This document shows positions 13,205 to 24,498 of a stretch of DNA of 64,000 bases, one piece after another (position 1 is the first letter of the stretch; each line of letters begins with the position of its first letter). Both the position numbers and the translations under genes were made by a program. The DNA comes from Balanoglossus misakiensis (lineage: Eukaryota; Hemichordata), in the NCBI GenBank assembly GCA_040954595.2, contig CM082593.2:7068001-7132000 (forward strand), read 5' to 3'. The notes beneath the pieces are model-generated. The model saw only the letters and a program-made list of their open reading frames with translations. It did not search any database and was not told the DNA's origin.

Positions 13205-13475
13205 GAACGACGCCTTCATCACTGCAGTCAGATCAAGCAGACTGCAGTTAAACAAGTTTCCTAAAAACAACAAGCTCAGTACTGAGTATCGGTTGGTGAA
13301 TACATATGGACCGAGCATGTCATTATCAATGACACAGTTCCCTACGGATAAACATATTTAAAAACCGTTACACAATCCTCTACAGGCGACCATACTGGAT
13401 CAGATCGCATTGTAACACTTACAGAAATGCACGTGTTCGTAAAAGTACATTACCTATGGCAAAAGGACGGCACGA

Positions 13476-13485
13476 GCGCATGCGC
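13476..13485. promoter_or_regulatory. NRF-1-type palindrome
   Basis: GCGCATGCGC matches the NRF-1 consensus perfectly. It lies in a locally CpG-rich stretch with an ATTGG (reverse CCAAT) box about 60 bp downstream. No gene start can be tied to it with confidence. Confidence 0.35.
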
Positions 13486-16400
13486 AATTCTAAAGTCCCC
13501 TGGACGACCTCCGCGGGGATTTTGTTCTTCCAGTCTGCTGATTGGGCAAGATCGTGCGCGCGCGAGCGTAACAACATTCTATTCCTAACATCAGACGTGA
13601 TGTTATTTTCAGATTTTATTCTGAGAGAAATCGAGATCAATCCATTGATATCCGTGATTAAAACACGAGCCCTGGAGTAAGCCTTCCCGTTTATGATTAC
13701 ATTTAAACTCCACGTTATGACCCCGCTGGTGCATCTTCCCAAAGTCTGCACGCATCGTCGGAGAAGAGTTCAGAAACTTATAAAAGCCATCAACGAACGA
13801 GAGCGTGGTAAACTTGTGTTCCAGGGAACCCAGCACCAGTGATTGCCCTAATTTGGTTTTCATAAATTCAACAGACGATTTCAGGAACGACAATTATACA
13901 CGTACGTATAAGATACAGTATAGCACTGTCCAGGTTATTGACACAAAATACTCGGAACTGGGATGAAAGAAATGATTGATCAATAAATCTAATTACAAAT
14001 TAATCAATATCTCATATCTAGTGAAAATACACATCTTTTGACACGTCACTGCATTCACGTATTAAGACGCGGGCATCGAGAATCCCACCTTGTTATTTTT
14101 ACCATAGAGAAGGGGGAAACAAAAAAGTTTCGATTAATGATTCTTCGGACAGCGAGAACAATCTCTATTACACACAGCTTCAGGGTAACAGAGAAACTGA
14201 ACTCTGTTTGGAAAATTAGAGTAATGGCGAGTGTCTGATAAAATGTCAGCAAGGGAACTCTACCCGAGAGTGTCGTAATTGGGACGATATAGAATAACAT
14301 AGTCAGTAATGGGTGGGTGGGTACCATGTGACACAGCCTAGCGGTCTAATGGTTTCTGTACGATTGCTGGTGATGATATACAGTCATGTATAATCCGTGT
14401 ATTATACAAATAAATAAATAAATATACCAAATGGAATATACGTATCTATGTATAAATACATACATACATACACTGATTGGCCATAGATTAGACACGGAGT
14501 GCCTATAGTGTGAACGGTTTTGAAATATGAAATGTAAATATAGGCTACCGTCTGTGATTATTCTAATATGGCCGCACAGACCCGGCACCCCAATTCGCGC
14601 CACTGGTGCTCAAGTCATAGTTCCCGCGTTTTCTGCGCTGCAAGACAAGTGATAGTCTGCGACAGGGCAGAGGTTTTGTACACACAGCGCAAGATTAATG
14701 TTTCGTTATTGGGGAAACACAAGGCACTCAAGGAAACATGATCAATTCTATGTCAATTAATCGTCCTTCATGCGTGACCCCCGGGCGTCGAATGATGCTC
14801 CTGAACGACTTCAGAACAAAAAACAGAGATAATATTTCAAGTACACTGCAAAAACATCCCACCGAGGGGCTGTCAAATACAGAGATCAAGTTAAGGGCAG
14901 CTTAATGATGCCTTTTTTCTGTGATTCTGTGCCAGTTTCATCGAATACGGCGTTGATTTGTGTCCTCATTTCGCCGAAGTGCTTCCTGAAATCGCGACAG
15001 CAAGTCGAGTTCTCGGAAGCGACCCATTCCCGCTGTTAATTTGATTGAACTCATAACAATCACAGAATTCGCACTCATTTACGTCACCTCGTCCGCCGCG
15101 CAACCGCAGTCCGCGAGGAATTGTTCTGGTGGAGCGCGCGGACCCTTCTGTTGCTAGGGCAACTGGACATCTCCGTGATGATCTTTGCTGCAAGTGTTCA
15201 TGAAAGTCAGAGCTGGGGTCTATTAAAATGGTCTGGAGAAGCCTGGCTACTCGCGATAAATGCTTTAATGCGCCGTTATTTTCACTCTTACATAGACACC
15301 GCGAAAGGTCGGGTCACAGGCACGTATAAAATCGCATCTCAAGAGACGCGAAAAATAATTATCAGTTCAAGAGGAGACGGGCACTGAATAAAGAGAATCT
15401 TGTCGGAGAAAGAACTTATAGGTTAATGTGGGTGGGTTCCTGGTAATTTGCCGCCGAGATGGAAGCTCAGCAATGGTGAATAAGCCCTGCAATTTTGATT
15501 CGCGTGAAAATCACTTTTGAATTCGGCTGCTGTGAACCGCAGTCAGAGGAGACTGTGCGCAGGATGCATGCATTTCCCCTAAGTCGCCGGAAACTTGGGG
15601 GTTATTAAGCCCAGTTAATGGCACCGCTTGACAGGTGGTTTGTTTGTTAGGTTATTCCTCACGTCAGACATTCAATTAGCGTGCTACATCGCGGGGCATA
15701 TTCTTTGCTTCTTCTTCTAACCAATGACAAATTGCGGTGAAAGACCCTTGTTTAGACATGAACGCGCCAAATCAGGATCATCCCCGCATCGTTTGACGTC
15801 ATCACCGTCGACGCGTGCCGTTGGCGAATATGAACTTGAGATGCCAATCACGAATGGGGGTTCATATGATTTTTGATGATTTTGAGATAAAAGCAGAAGT
15901 GCCAGCACTATAGATACGGCCGTTACAGCCTTCACGTTACGATGGAGTGTAGATTTAACGTCTTCGGTCTAAGGGAGATTTCAGTTATTATGATAGGGGT
16001 GGACCGGTGAAAATGGGGGAGGGTCACACTTTACATCACGGACCGTCTCAACTATATCCTACACTATGTACACAGTAAATTTGTACTTTGTCTTTAAGCC
16101 GCCCCGACGATTGGAGCACAGCGCATGCAGTATTGACGATCGAACCCCCTCCTCCCCCTTTTAATTTTTCATGATCGACTCAAGCATGCCTGCATATTGA
16201 CGATGGGACAGTCAAGCGTGTCGGTATAGGGGCCAAAGGGTGGCATATCGGGCATAGGCGCACGCCGTCATGCAGAGACGGCCAATCCGAATCACCGAAG
16301 TACGAACAGCGCTTTGACAGCAAACAGGTGCCGTTGGTGGCCCTCGAGTTGGCGGCACTCATGCGAAACGATGCTGGATTGGGGACACTTCACTCCCTGA

Positions 16401-16753
16401 AGAATCCCTATTCACCAGTGCACTTGTTTTTAATGCTGAGCTGGGTGCTGCGGTATCAGAAGGCAGCCAGCCAAGAATCTCGCAGGCAACTCTTCACCTA
16501 ACCCACTTCACTGGCGAATGCGTAAAGCTGGCAATGAAATGACACTCGAAAATTTGTGCCGCGAAACTCGATTGGGGCGCGAACCGTACTTGAAGGGGGC
16601 AGAAAGTAACAGGCTTATATGAGTTAAGATGTAATATTGTTGATTTTACTCTCCGCTTCGGTTTCCCTTTAGTTTTTTTTTCCTAGATGGCGAATAGTTC
16701 TATGACCCAATTCTGCCACGCGCAGGCCACGGAATAGATGATTTCCTATCACT

Positions 16754-16769
16754 GCGAGATCTCGCGAGA
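16754..16769. promoter_or_regulatory. Overlapping GCGAGATCTCGC and TCTCGCGAGA palindromes
   Basis: The second palindrome is the promoter-associated CGCG element known to be bound by BANP in vertebrates. The first recurs exactly at 34562-34573 in K2P intron 1, beside a shared downstream segment (GTGGAGTTCGG...GGTCTATT at 16928-16951 and 34582-34605), so both may belong to a dispersed repeat. Confidence 0.3.
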
Positions 16770-19196
16770 TTTTTTTCATTACTATAGCAACAGGTTGCTA
16801 GCCAACTTCAGAATAGATGCAGGGTTTAACAAAAATTGTAACTTTGCGCCGTTTTAAACGGTGGGCCATGTGTCGTTTGTCGTGTGTCACATCATAATGT
16901 CCTAATATAGACTGCCCAGGCAGTCTTGTGGAGTTCGGCAACTGGTCTATTCAGAACGGGCGACATGCGCACAGCTCTTGTTGTACGCTGTATAATGATT
17001 TATGATGATGAAATGTTAATAACGGCCATAACTACAGGACACGCCATATTATGGCGATGATGACTTTCGGGGATTAGGAGTAATCTGTCAGTCACTTCAC
17101 GTCGATGGTGATTATAATGACGATGATGGCGTGTTTATATAGGGAGGGGTGGAATAATTGTAGAACGGTGGGGGTTTGCGGTGATTTTGATGATACCCAG
17201 GAGGTGGTCTTGTTCGTTTGGATGTGTCGGCAAGAACGGGGAGGATGGCTTTGTAATTGGTAATGGCAGGGAAACGCAATGGTCCTGATAGCTCAATATA
17301 GTCGCTTAATTAAAAGAACGAACACGAAGAAAATTCTCCGGGTTTTTACAGCCCCGTGAACTAGTACTAAAATTGACATAATTGAACTAAACATCCCGTG
17401 GAAAATTTCTGTTTGGGCTTGGCGTGGTTTTATCGGCTGCGCGGGTAATCAATCAGACTCGCGCTCGGGCGAAATCAAATTAGAGCGAAATAATTCGACG
17501 CGGCGTGTCAAGTTTGATCAAGTGCTGTATTGTTCAACGGATTAGATCGGGATAATCCCGGACGGTAAATTCACCTGGCCTGTGTCTGCCGCTTGCGCTG
17601 GAAACGGCGCACTTTCCGCGCGATTCTGCGCGGTAGTATTATGACCGGGTTTCTGGAAGCTCTCGTGTACGTTAGACGATTTTGTCTGCCGGATTTGCTT
17701 CAGGCATATTTTTCTATCACGCTTGTATAGACACCTCAGTTAGGGCTCGCCGCCTCTCTGCTAGTAGGACCACAAGGGACACTGTCACTGAACGAGGGAT
17801 AGCATTATTTTAAATGCACGGACACGTTTAAAAAGACCGAAAATTTTAGTGGTGAAATTATTTTGCCTAAGTCCTAAAACGTTGGATCCTAACATTTGAA
17901 ACATTAAACCTCAAAAAACATTGCTGATTTTGAAACAATATGCGTCACGTGATTGATGGCATTTTGAAAATAAAAAGGGCAACTTATTTGGGTTAATAAG
18001 CCACATGAGAACCTGCATCTGACTGAAAAAATTTACTGCGTCCGGTATGACCGTGTTAATATGAACATTATTGTACAATAAATATCCGTCAAGAGCGATT
18101 TTTTTTTGCGTCATACGTCATGAACACTGCGGGGTCGCTGGAATTTCCGTCTCTGGCATAGATTAACATATCGGTGAATTCTTATATTGGCTTTGTATGA
18201 GTGTTCAGTTAAGGTAATAGATGGTACAATCAGGTCGTTGAGTCACTTCTGGTGTGGACGGACAGAAAACGTCCTCATTCGGGGGCGAGTTCACAGAGGA
18301 GGAAAGTAAACGGACAATCCGCCTATTTATAACAGTCACAATGCCCGGCTTTGAATTTCGCTCGCTGCATGCACGTACTGCGCGGCGTAAATTGCGCGTC
18401 TGTCGCGGCGGCGCTGCGAGCAGGGCACGGAACAGAACGCCTAATGATGCTAGTTACCGGAACAGGATTTCGTAGATTTGGGGCAATCACGTGTGCGTCT
18501 TAATAAAATCACAGAACTGCCGAAATCGTTCCTTTTGTGTCTGACAAAAAAAAAAAAAAAACGAAGAGAAAGCGATTGGGCAAGCACCTGGACGGCGAAT
18601 TCACGAGTCCTCGAGCTGAATGCCGAAAATTGTATGGGGTACGGATGTCACATATTCTTCAGTGCATTGAATCTGGTAAATGAGACCACAAAAAGCGATG
18701 CTGGGTGCTCATATAAGCCTGCGATGAAACCACAGCAGCTATATGTACCAGTTGTATTCGTATTGTACGCGGAAACAGTTCCGCCAATTATCTTACCGCC
18801 GCCGATTGCAGGTCGGTCTTACGTTCACCGGAATCTACTTAGTTACTCTGTCCCACTGCATAAGGTACTCATGTGCCTCTAACATGCATCATAAATCATT
18901 GACGGCAATATCTCATGCTTTTAAAACGTAAACTTATTCCCACCTGACTCGTAAAGGACGCTGATGGAAATTCTTAAAATGATGCCAAAAATCAATTTGG
19001 CTCGTGGTGGTAAGTCGCGCAGTCTAGACGCGCAGTAATAGGGGACCGTTGAAGATTAAAAGCAACCCAACGTAAACATTAAACATCGGACAGGATTCCT
19101 CTACAGGGCGAATATGGGCGGGCCAATCACCGGGGTTCTGTTTGCCTCGCTCGGTATTTCATAATTTAAATAAATAATTCACTTTTTCTTTTTCAG

Positions 19197-19310
19197 TTCC
19201 ATGTTGGGCCGGATATCATAGGAAAATCCCCACCCAAGAGACGTTCAAGTCTTAAATGATGACGTCACTGTTTGGTTCGGTTTCACCTACCACGGCAGCT
19301 ACCCTAACAG
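19197..19310 (+). other. Exon-like segment with strong splice sites
   Basis: It has a long pyrimidine tract and acceptor (CTTTTTCTTTTTCAG) and a consensus donor AACAG/GTAAGT at 19311. It includes ATGATGACGTCACTG, opening an 18-codon frame that would meet a stop soon after joining the next exon-like segment at 21086 (phase 1 join gives a stop after six more codons). It looks more like a 5' untranslated or non-coding exon than coding sequence. Transcription is inferred only. Confidence 0.3.
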
Positions 19311-19673
19311 GTAAGTCTTACACCTGCCAACAACCTCTTAAGTTAAATCAATCTGAATCTATAAAACCTGTTTATTCGAATTCGGTGGCCTTGATCGTGT
19401 TACTTGGTTGCATTGCAACACAGGAGCGGGAATGGTTTTCAAACCCCACAAATATTAACTCAATCGGGCCGACCACAATTACAGCGACAGGTTCTGATAG
19501 AGTGATCTCCGGCTGCGAAATCAGATAAAGAAATTGAAATTTAAACACGCCACCTCGAGTCGAATGAAGTTTATTAGTTGGGGCTCTCGGGGGAAAATGT
19601 GGTCTTCCCAAAAACATTGCGAATTTAGCAGGGCAACGAGTGGCGGCAGAACGATCTCTCCCGGAAGTGAGTC

Positions 19674-19912
19674 TTTCATGACCCCTATATGACCCTGCAT
19701 CCTCGTACTTCCGTTGGTTTGAGGTCTTGAAAATTCAACATTTGGGGACAAGAAACGAGTAAAATGTTTCTTGGAAAAGGGTCACTTTAGTAATCCAATA
19801 CATAAGTTATTGACTACAGCTGCAATTATATAGTTTTTCGACGTTTTAGTCAACGTGGTGGATTCTTACCAGCGGAAGTACGAGGAGGTAATGTCATGTA
19901 GGGGTCATGAAA
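19674..19912. mobile_element. Hairpin element with about 45-bp inverted arms
   Basis: The arm at 19674-19718 (beginning TTTCATGACCCCTATATGAC) is matched in inverse orientation at 19868-19912, with few mismatches, around a loop of about 150 bp. No coding capacity. The shape is MITE-like, but no target duplication is obvious. Confidence 0.6.
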
Positions 19913-21085
19913 CGGCCTATTCCTTGCTCACATCTATGCTGGCTTCTCGAACATTACATATGACGTCATCAATGATGAAGCTTGGGAATTAACTGTTATC
20001 TTTTGAACGCGGAGAAGCCGTAACCATTTAGTTTCCACATCAACTGAACCAATGATTGTGTTCTCTGTGCCAGGTGCGACGATCTTTTTTTCCCTATTAC
20101 GGGGTTTTATTACCTGTCAATTTCTAGCCCCCCAAAAGGCGACAAGGAAGTCCGATATCAATACTCGGTGTTAAACTGACATTTTTACCACAATGACTCA
20201 ATGAACGACTCTGTGACTAATAGACGTTTCTACTGATTGCGGTTTTAAATTCAATTAATACTCTCTTCCAAAAAAACGAGCACACATCGGACAACGTTTC
20301 TGATGATATCTTACCATTTGAAAAGGGAATGAAATATGACACTAACTAGAATTTTTCCATCAAAAGCGCGGGGCCGTGTTGATATAACACGTTTTTCAAT
20401 TAACAAAGGTGTTTACATATCGAAAACGGACATTTTTATTGAATTTCTGTCCATAACTTAGATATAATTAACTGTACACCGATGTTATCCTATATAAAGA
20501 AAGGACTCTATTCATCAAAATAGTGAAAATATGCTACATGTGAGATTTTTTTCGAGTTTTGATCATTTTGTCGCATCAAAGACCTATCGTCTGGCATTGC
20601 AATTTTTTCTATTGCCATGGCTCTATTGGTGACGGTTTTCAAATATGCTATAACAGTAGAAGAAATGCTGTATGTGACAGTAATTTATCTCATCATATTG
20701 CCCCCGGTGTAGGTCATTAATTAGAGTGACAATTATGCTTTAAGCCCCCCTAAGTGCTCAATACTCAGGACCCGGCCAGCCAAGCAATTTTGCTCGTGCA
20801 TTCTTAGAACCTTGCTGTCGGTTTTGCCGCGTCGACGATGGTGTGTAGATTGAGTAACTATAGCCGAAATCGATTGGTTTTATGACTAAGTAGATAAAAA
20901 GGGGGAACCGTCTTCGCTGATTTGTCTAAATAGCAGCAATTAATGACTCATTTTGCGTATGACGTCATCGTTTGTTGCGCCCAACACTTTATGAGGAAAT
21001 AGGCATAGACGTCGTTTCTGATGTTTCGTCTCACTCAAGTTTACGGACTATTTTTGAGGGACGTTTCAATTTTTTCTCTCTCCAG
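19913..21085. other. No gene recognised
   Basis: Contains two perfect CRE palindromes (19961-19968 and 20960-20967) and an AP-1 site TGACTCA (20944-20950), with no supported coding sequence. Confidence 0.45.
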
Positions 21086-21140
21086 ATATCAGACCGCGGT
21101 ACTAGGAATGGATTTTGTCTTTGCCCGTTGACTTGGGAAG
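21086..21140 (+). other. Exon-like segment with strong splice sites
   Basis: It is bounded by a TTTTTTCTCTCTCCAG acceptor and a GGGAAG/GTAAGTGAG donor at 21141. At 55 nt all frames are limited; joined to the 19197-19310 segment it is non-coding. It may be an untranslated exon of a + strand transcript, possibly the K2P gene downstream, which is inference. Confidence 0.28.
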
Positions 21141-21368
21141 GTAAGTGAGCACTTTAGTGCTTGTTCACATGTTCTTGCTCCATTGATCAATTTTCTAGCC
21201 GTTAGCTGTACGCCAAATGGAGCTTTTCGAAAACTCATGTTCAGTGATTGAGTTTGGCGAAGCGTAAACGCGGTTTAAGTTGTTCCGAACTACTGAGCAG
21301 TTTGCACGTGGCTCCGCCGGCATATTAGCATACTGGGCACCAACAGAAAATCAAAGTCTTTGTACATG

Positions 21369-21398
21369 GCGCGGCGGCGGGGAGGGAGGGGGGGGGGC
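21369..21398 (+). other. G-run with quadruplex potential
   Basis: Consecutive G-tracts (GGCGGCGGGGAGGGAGGGGG and onward) could fold as a G-quadruplex on the + strand. Confidence 0.5.
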
Positions 21399-21956
21399 TC
21401 CACTTTACTCGTACTGTTGCCTTTTCCAACAAGCCACCTTCGTGATTTTGTCTCTCTGCGTACGTGAGATAACTGGCTTTAGTTCTTTGGCACAAATCCG
21501 TTCACAGGAGAGTTGCATAGCAGCTGTGGACACCTGAACGTATTCGATGGAGATAAATGTCCGCCATATTGGATCACATCTCCAAACGAATCAGTGTGCT
21601 CACACATTGTGACATTGTCCTTCACGCATCTTTATCCACGACAAACCACGCCACACAGAACATTGACCTCGTTTCAACTCTGGCGTAAATTGGTTCAGGC
21701 ATATTTGAGCGGTGGCGGTACCAAATATTGCTATTAAAACAAATTTCCAAGTGTCGGACATATTGGATCGTATTACAAAACTCTCTTTTAGCCGAATCTG
21801 GACGCATTGGACAAGTGTGTTCATGATTAAGTGCGACATAGAATTTTGTCCTTGTATCAAGGTTGAACAAAACTGATTCTCAGGGCATGTATTTAGCAAT
21901 CCTGCGCTAAAAACACAAAATGAGAAACAAAATGGCCGCTTGCGGCTATAAGCTTA

Positions 21957-22214
21957 ATGGATCACGTCCCGAAACACATCACTGACATGTGTATGCGGAC
22001 CAAAGCCAGTTGTCTTTATGTCGAGACGGCCGACGGTACTGTGGTTCACAAATTAGGTCACGAGTTTCTGGATGTCTGTCTGAATACTAACTTCGTCCTT
22101 GGAGACCGAAAAGAAAAACTTTTAAGGAGCGTTATGCAAATTTTAATCAGAAAACCAAACGCGAATTTACCAATATTTAACTTAACTTATCTACCAACCC
22201 TGTCAATTTCATGA
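21957..22214 (+). CDS. Candidate small protein, unknown
   Basis: An 85-residue frame starting at an ATG in TTAATGG context. The first 50 codons have a coding-like bias (many GNC/GNT and ANC codons) and encode a balanced peptide such as ETADGTVVHKLGHEFLDVCL. A YY1-like AAAATGGCCGC lies about 30 bp upstream, with its own ATG in another frame. The C-terminal third looks less coding-like. No signal peptide, membrane segment or known motif is visible. It may be an exon of a longer gene or chance. Confidence 0.25.
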   Translation: MDHVPKHITDMCMRTKASCLYVETADGTVVHKLGHEFLDVCLNTNFVLGDRKEKLLRSVMQILIRKPNANLPIFNLTYLPTLSIS

Positions 22215-24461
22215 GAAAGTTATATTTCTCCTTAACCGTGATACGAATAATTCCACCTTTACAATGTGACTCGTTCGGGATTAGGTATATACTGACGGAG
22301 AATGGTAATTCACAAACGCCGCTGTTCCGGTCCAACCACGTGAGGTATGGACAGTCCAAACAAACAACTCCACGGGTATGCAAGGTTATCGTGATCCCTT
22401 GGCTGGGGCATTACATTATTGAAGGTACGGCGGAGCGCGTCAAGGTGACATTTGCATTTCAGACGTCCTTGGCGATCGCGAAGTATACTTGGAGTTACTC
22501 CCACGATCAGCCCTTTGTTGAACGCCTATTGCCAAAAGCGATGACGTAAGCTCTGGGCGGATTGAGCACAGGAAATGCCCAGCGAAGGTCAACTGAGGCG
22601 TCGTCCTTCAAAAAAGCGCCTCCATCGCCTCTTGTGCAACCACCAGATAATAAATCTGAGAACACAATGCAGCTTTAATCCCGCGTTTCTCAGAAAAAAA
22701 CACGTCCTTTCCTACAGTGCCGCGGTAAACATGTCGAGTTGACTTCCCAGCAAATGAAACTGTCACGCACGAGCGGTCCTGTCAAATGAGTTTTGACGAG
22801 TTCGAACACTGAGTAATATGACGCATAAAATCTACGTAATGGTTTTCCCAATAACGAGCAAGAAGATGGTTCGACCCAAATGCCGAATCCTCATGCTTCT
22901 GCACTTCGTCAGTACTAAAATAAGTTCAATGTCAAACGCATGTTTTTCTAGAAATCACATATAGATACTGTATCAGTTGACAAAATGGTGTCCTCGCATA
23001 ATGGAACCTGAAATACTATAAAAACAGCTTTGATTTACCGACGATAATACGACAATGTCATGAAACACAATATCTACCATTTTCGAGGTCTATAAAAAGA
23101 GCTAATCGTCTCCCGGTAAAATTGAAGTTACCAGACATGTAAATGGTCTGGGGAATAACATTACCCATCCAGACATCTTGTATCTTTAATAGACTGCCCA
23201 TGAATTCGGTTATTAAACGCATTAAGAACGCATGACCCAAATACGACACTTTTCTTGCAAATATAACTTATTGGAAACTTTGAGTATGAAATAGACACGA
23301 GAAAGACAAAGTAGTACATTACATGTTTGCGTAATGTCTTGGCAGATAGAAATCTGACCCGTGACCTTATTTCAATCAGTGGTTTCAAGTTGTTGAGAGT
23401 CCTACTTAATAACGGTGAGGAATATTCGCGAGCTTTTCTCTCAGTCGGTTTGGAATAATCTAGCATGAGACTTACGATATGAATCCTAAATAAGTAAACC
23501 GATCAGCAGAAAATATTAATCCGATGATACTGTGTAATACGGCGGCCATATTTTGAGAATCATTCCCAAGGCCAAAACAAGGGCCCTGGTTTAATACCGC
23601 TACGTTTTTCCACAAGTGTACTTGCAAAGTAGGTGTAAATATCTGCATCAGTAATAGCTGGCTTTTTTCAACACTTACACTTAGAAGGTATTAATGTTTT
23701 GTTCATATTGATGTACGCAGAATTATCAGTTGCTGCAGATGTATAGTCACACACCGTATGTGCACGGGCACGAGAGAGAGAAGTAATTAAAACTACTCAG
23801 CTACATTGGAGATACTTGGGCCATTAGTCAAAACTGACGTAGTCATGTAAAATTACACCATTTAAAGCGATGAAAGAAGTTAGAAAATTGAAGTCGGTGT
23901 CAACTCATGTCCAGGGAAAGTAATGCCACTGTTCGCGTTGCCAGGCAACAAAATAGTCTCATCATATAATCCGGTAGATGAGTCAGGCGTTGCCGTGGCA
24001 ACCCAATGTTCTATTACTTCAGCGATTTCGAAGCAAATTATTTTCTTTATTGAAATACGCGCATTCGAGTTCTGCGATGTATGAAGAATAGTCCCGCTTT
24101 TCAAGGGGAGACGGTGGGCGACGTGACTCGGGTTTTACGACAGACTTGGCAATAAGCGCACGCTTGGTAGTGCATTGAAAGACAACGTGGAAACGTGTGC
24201 CATCTAAAATATAAAAAAATACCCTGAAATCAGGATCCGTTTTCAACAAAATGAATCTAGCAATGCGATAAGACCCAAACGCACAGTCTCTGCGAAATTT
24301 TGCTATTTTTTCGGGTAAAAGTTGACGTGACCGTTCTCTCCCTGCGATAGGCGGAGGTCAGATAACTCGGGCCGCCGCCAGTTGGTTGTGTTCACTTTGG
24401 ATGGGGGTGGTATCGTTTAAATTAACTTTTGATGGGCAAAAATCACTAACGTCTGATGTAT
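22215..24461. other. No gene recognised; two RFX X-box palindromes
   Basis: No convincing coding sequence. Two perfect X-box motifs lie 52 bp apart: GTTGCC-A-GGCAAC at 23937-23949 and GTTGCC-GT-GGCAAC at 23989-24002. Confidence 0.45.
23937..24002. promoter_or_regulatory. Pair of RFX X-box motifs
   Basis: Both match GTNRCC-N(0-3)-RGYAAC exactly. RFX factors bind such sites at ciliary and other promoters. No gene start is recognised beside them, so function is not shown. Confidence 0.35.
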
Positions 24462-24498
24462 GGGCGTATGTAAATTGGAGGTGACTGTATACCTTTAA
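24462..24498 (-). mobile_element. Solo terminal inverted repeat of a TTAA-ended MITE family
   Basis: Read on the - strand from 24498 it begins TTAAAGGTATACAGTCACCT and continues into CCAATTTACATACGCCCATA. The same end occurs at 53611-53630, and the internal part recurs at 53720-53742. TTAA at the end suggests piggyBac-type targeting, by inference. Confidence 0.55.

Larger units (their letters stand above)
13205..19196. other. No gene recognised; scattered candidate regulatory sites
   Basis: No family is recognised in any frame. A CpG-rich patch at 13470-13580 contains GCGCATGCGC (perfect NRF-1 site, 13476-13485) and an ATTGG box. A near X-box (GTTGCT-AG-GGCAAC) lies at 15150-15163. The palindromes GCGAGATCTCGC (16754-16765) and TCTCGCGAGA (16760-16769) overlap. 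A homeobox-site-rich patch lies at about 17420-17640. AATA- and CATA-type simple repeats sit near 14407-14470. Confidence 0.45.

Noticed and set aside
13020-13361. Two overlapping frames of 113 and 77 codons rich in Ser, His, Phe and Tyr
   Set aside because: They are readings of tetranucleotide repeats.
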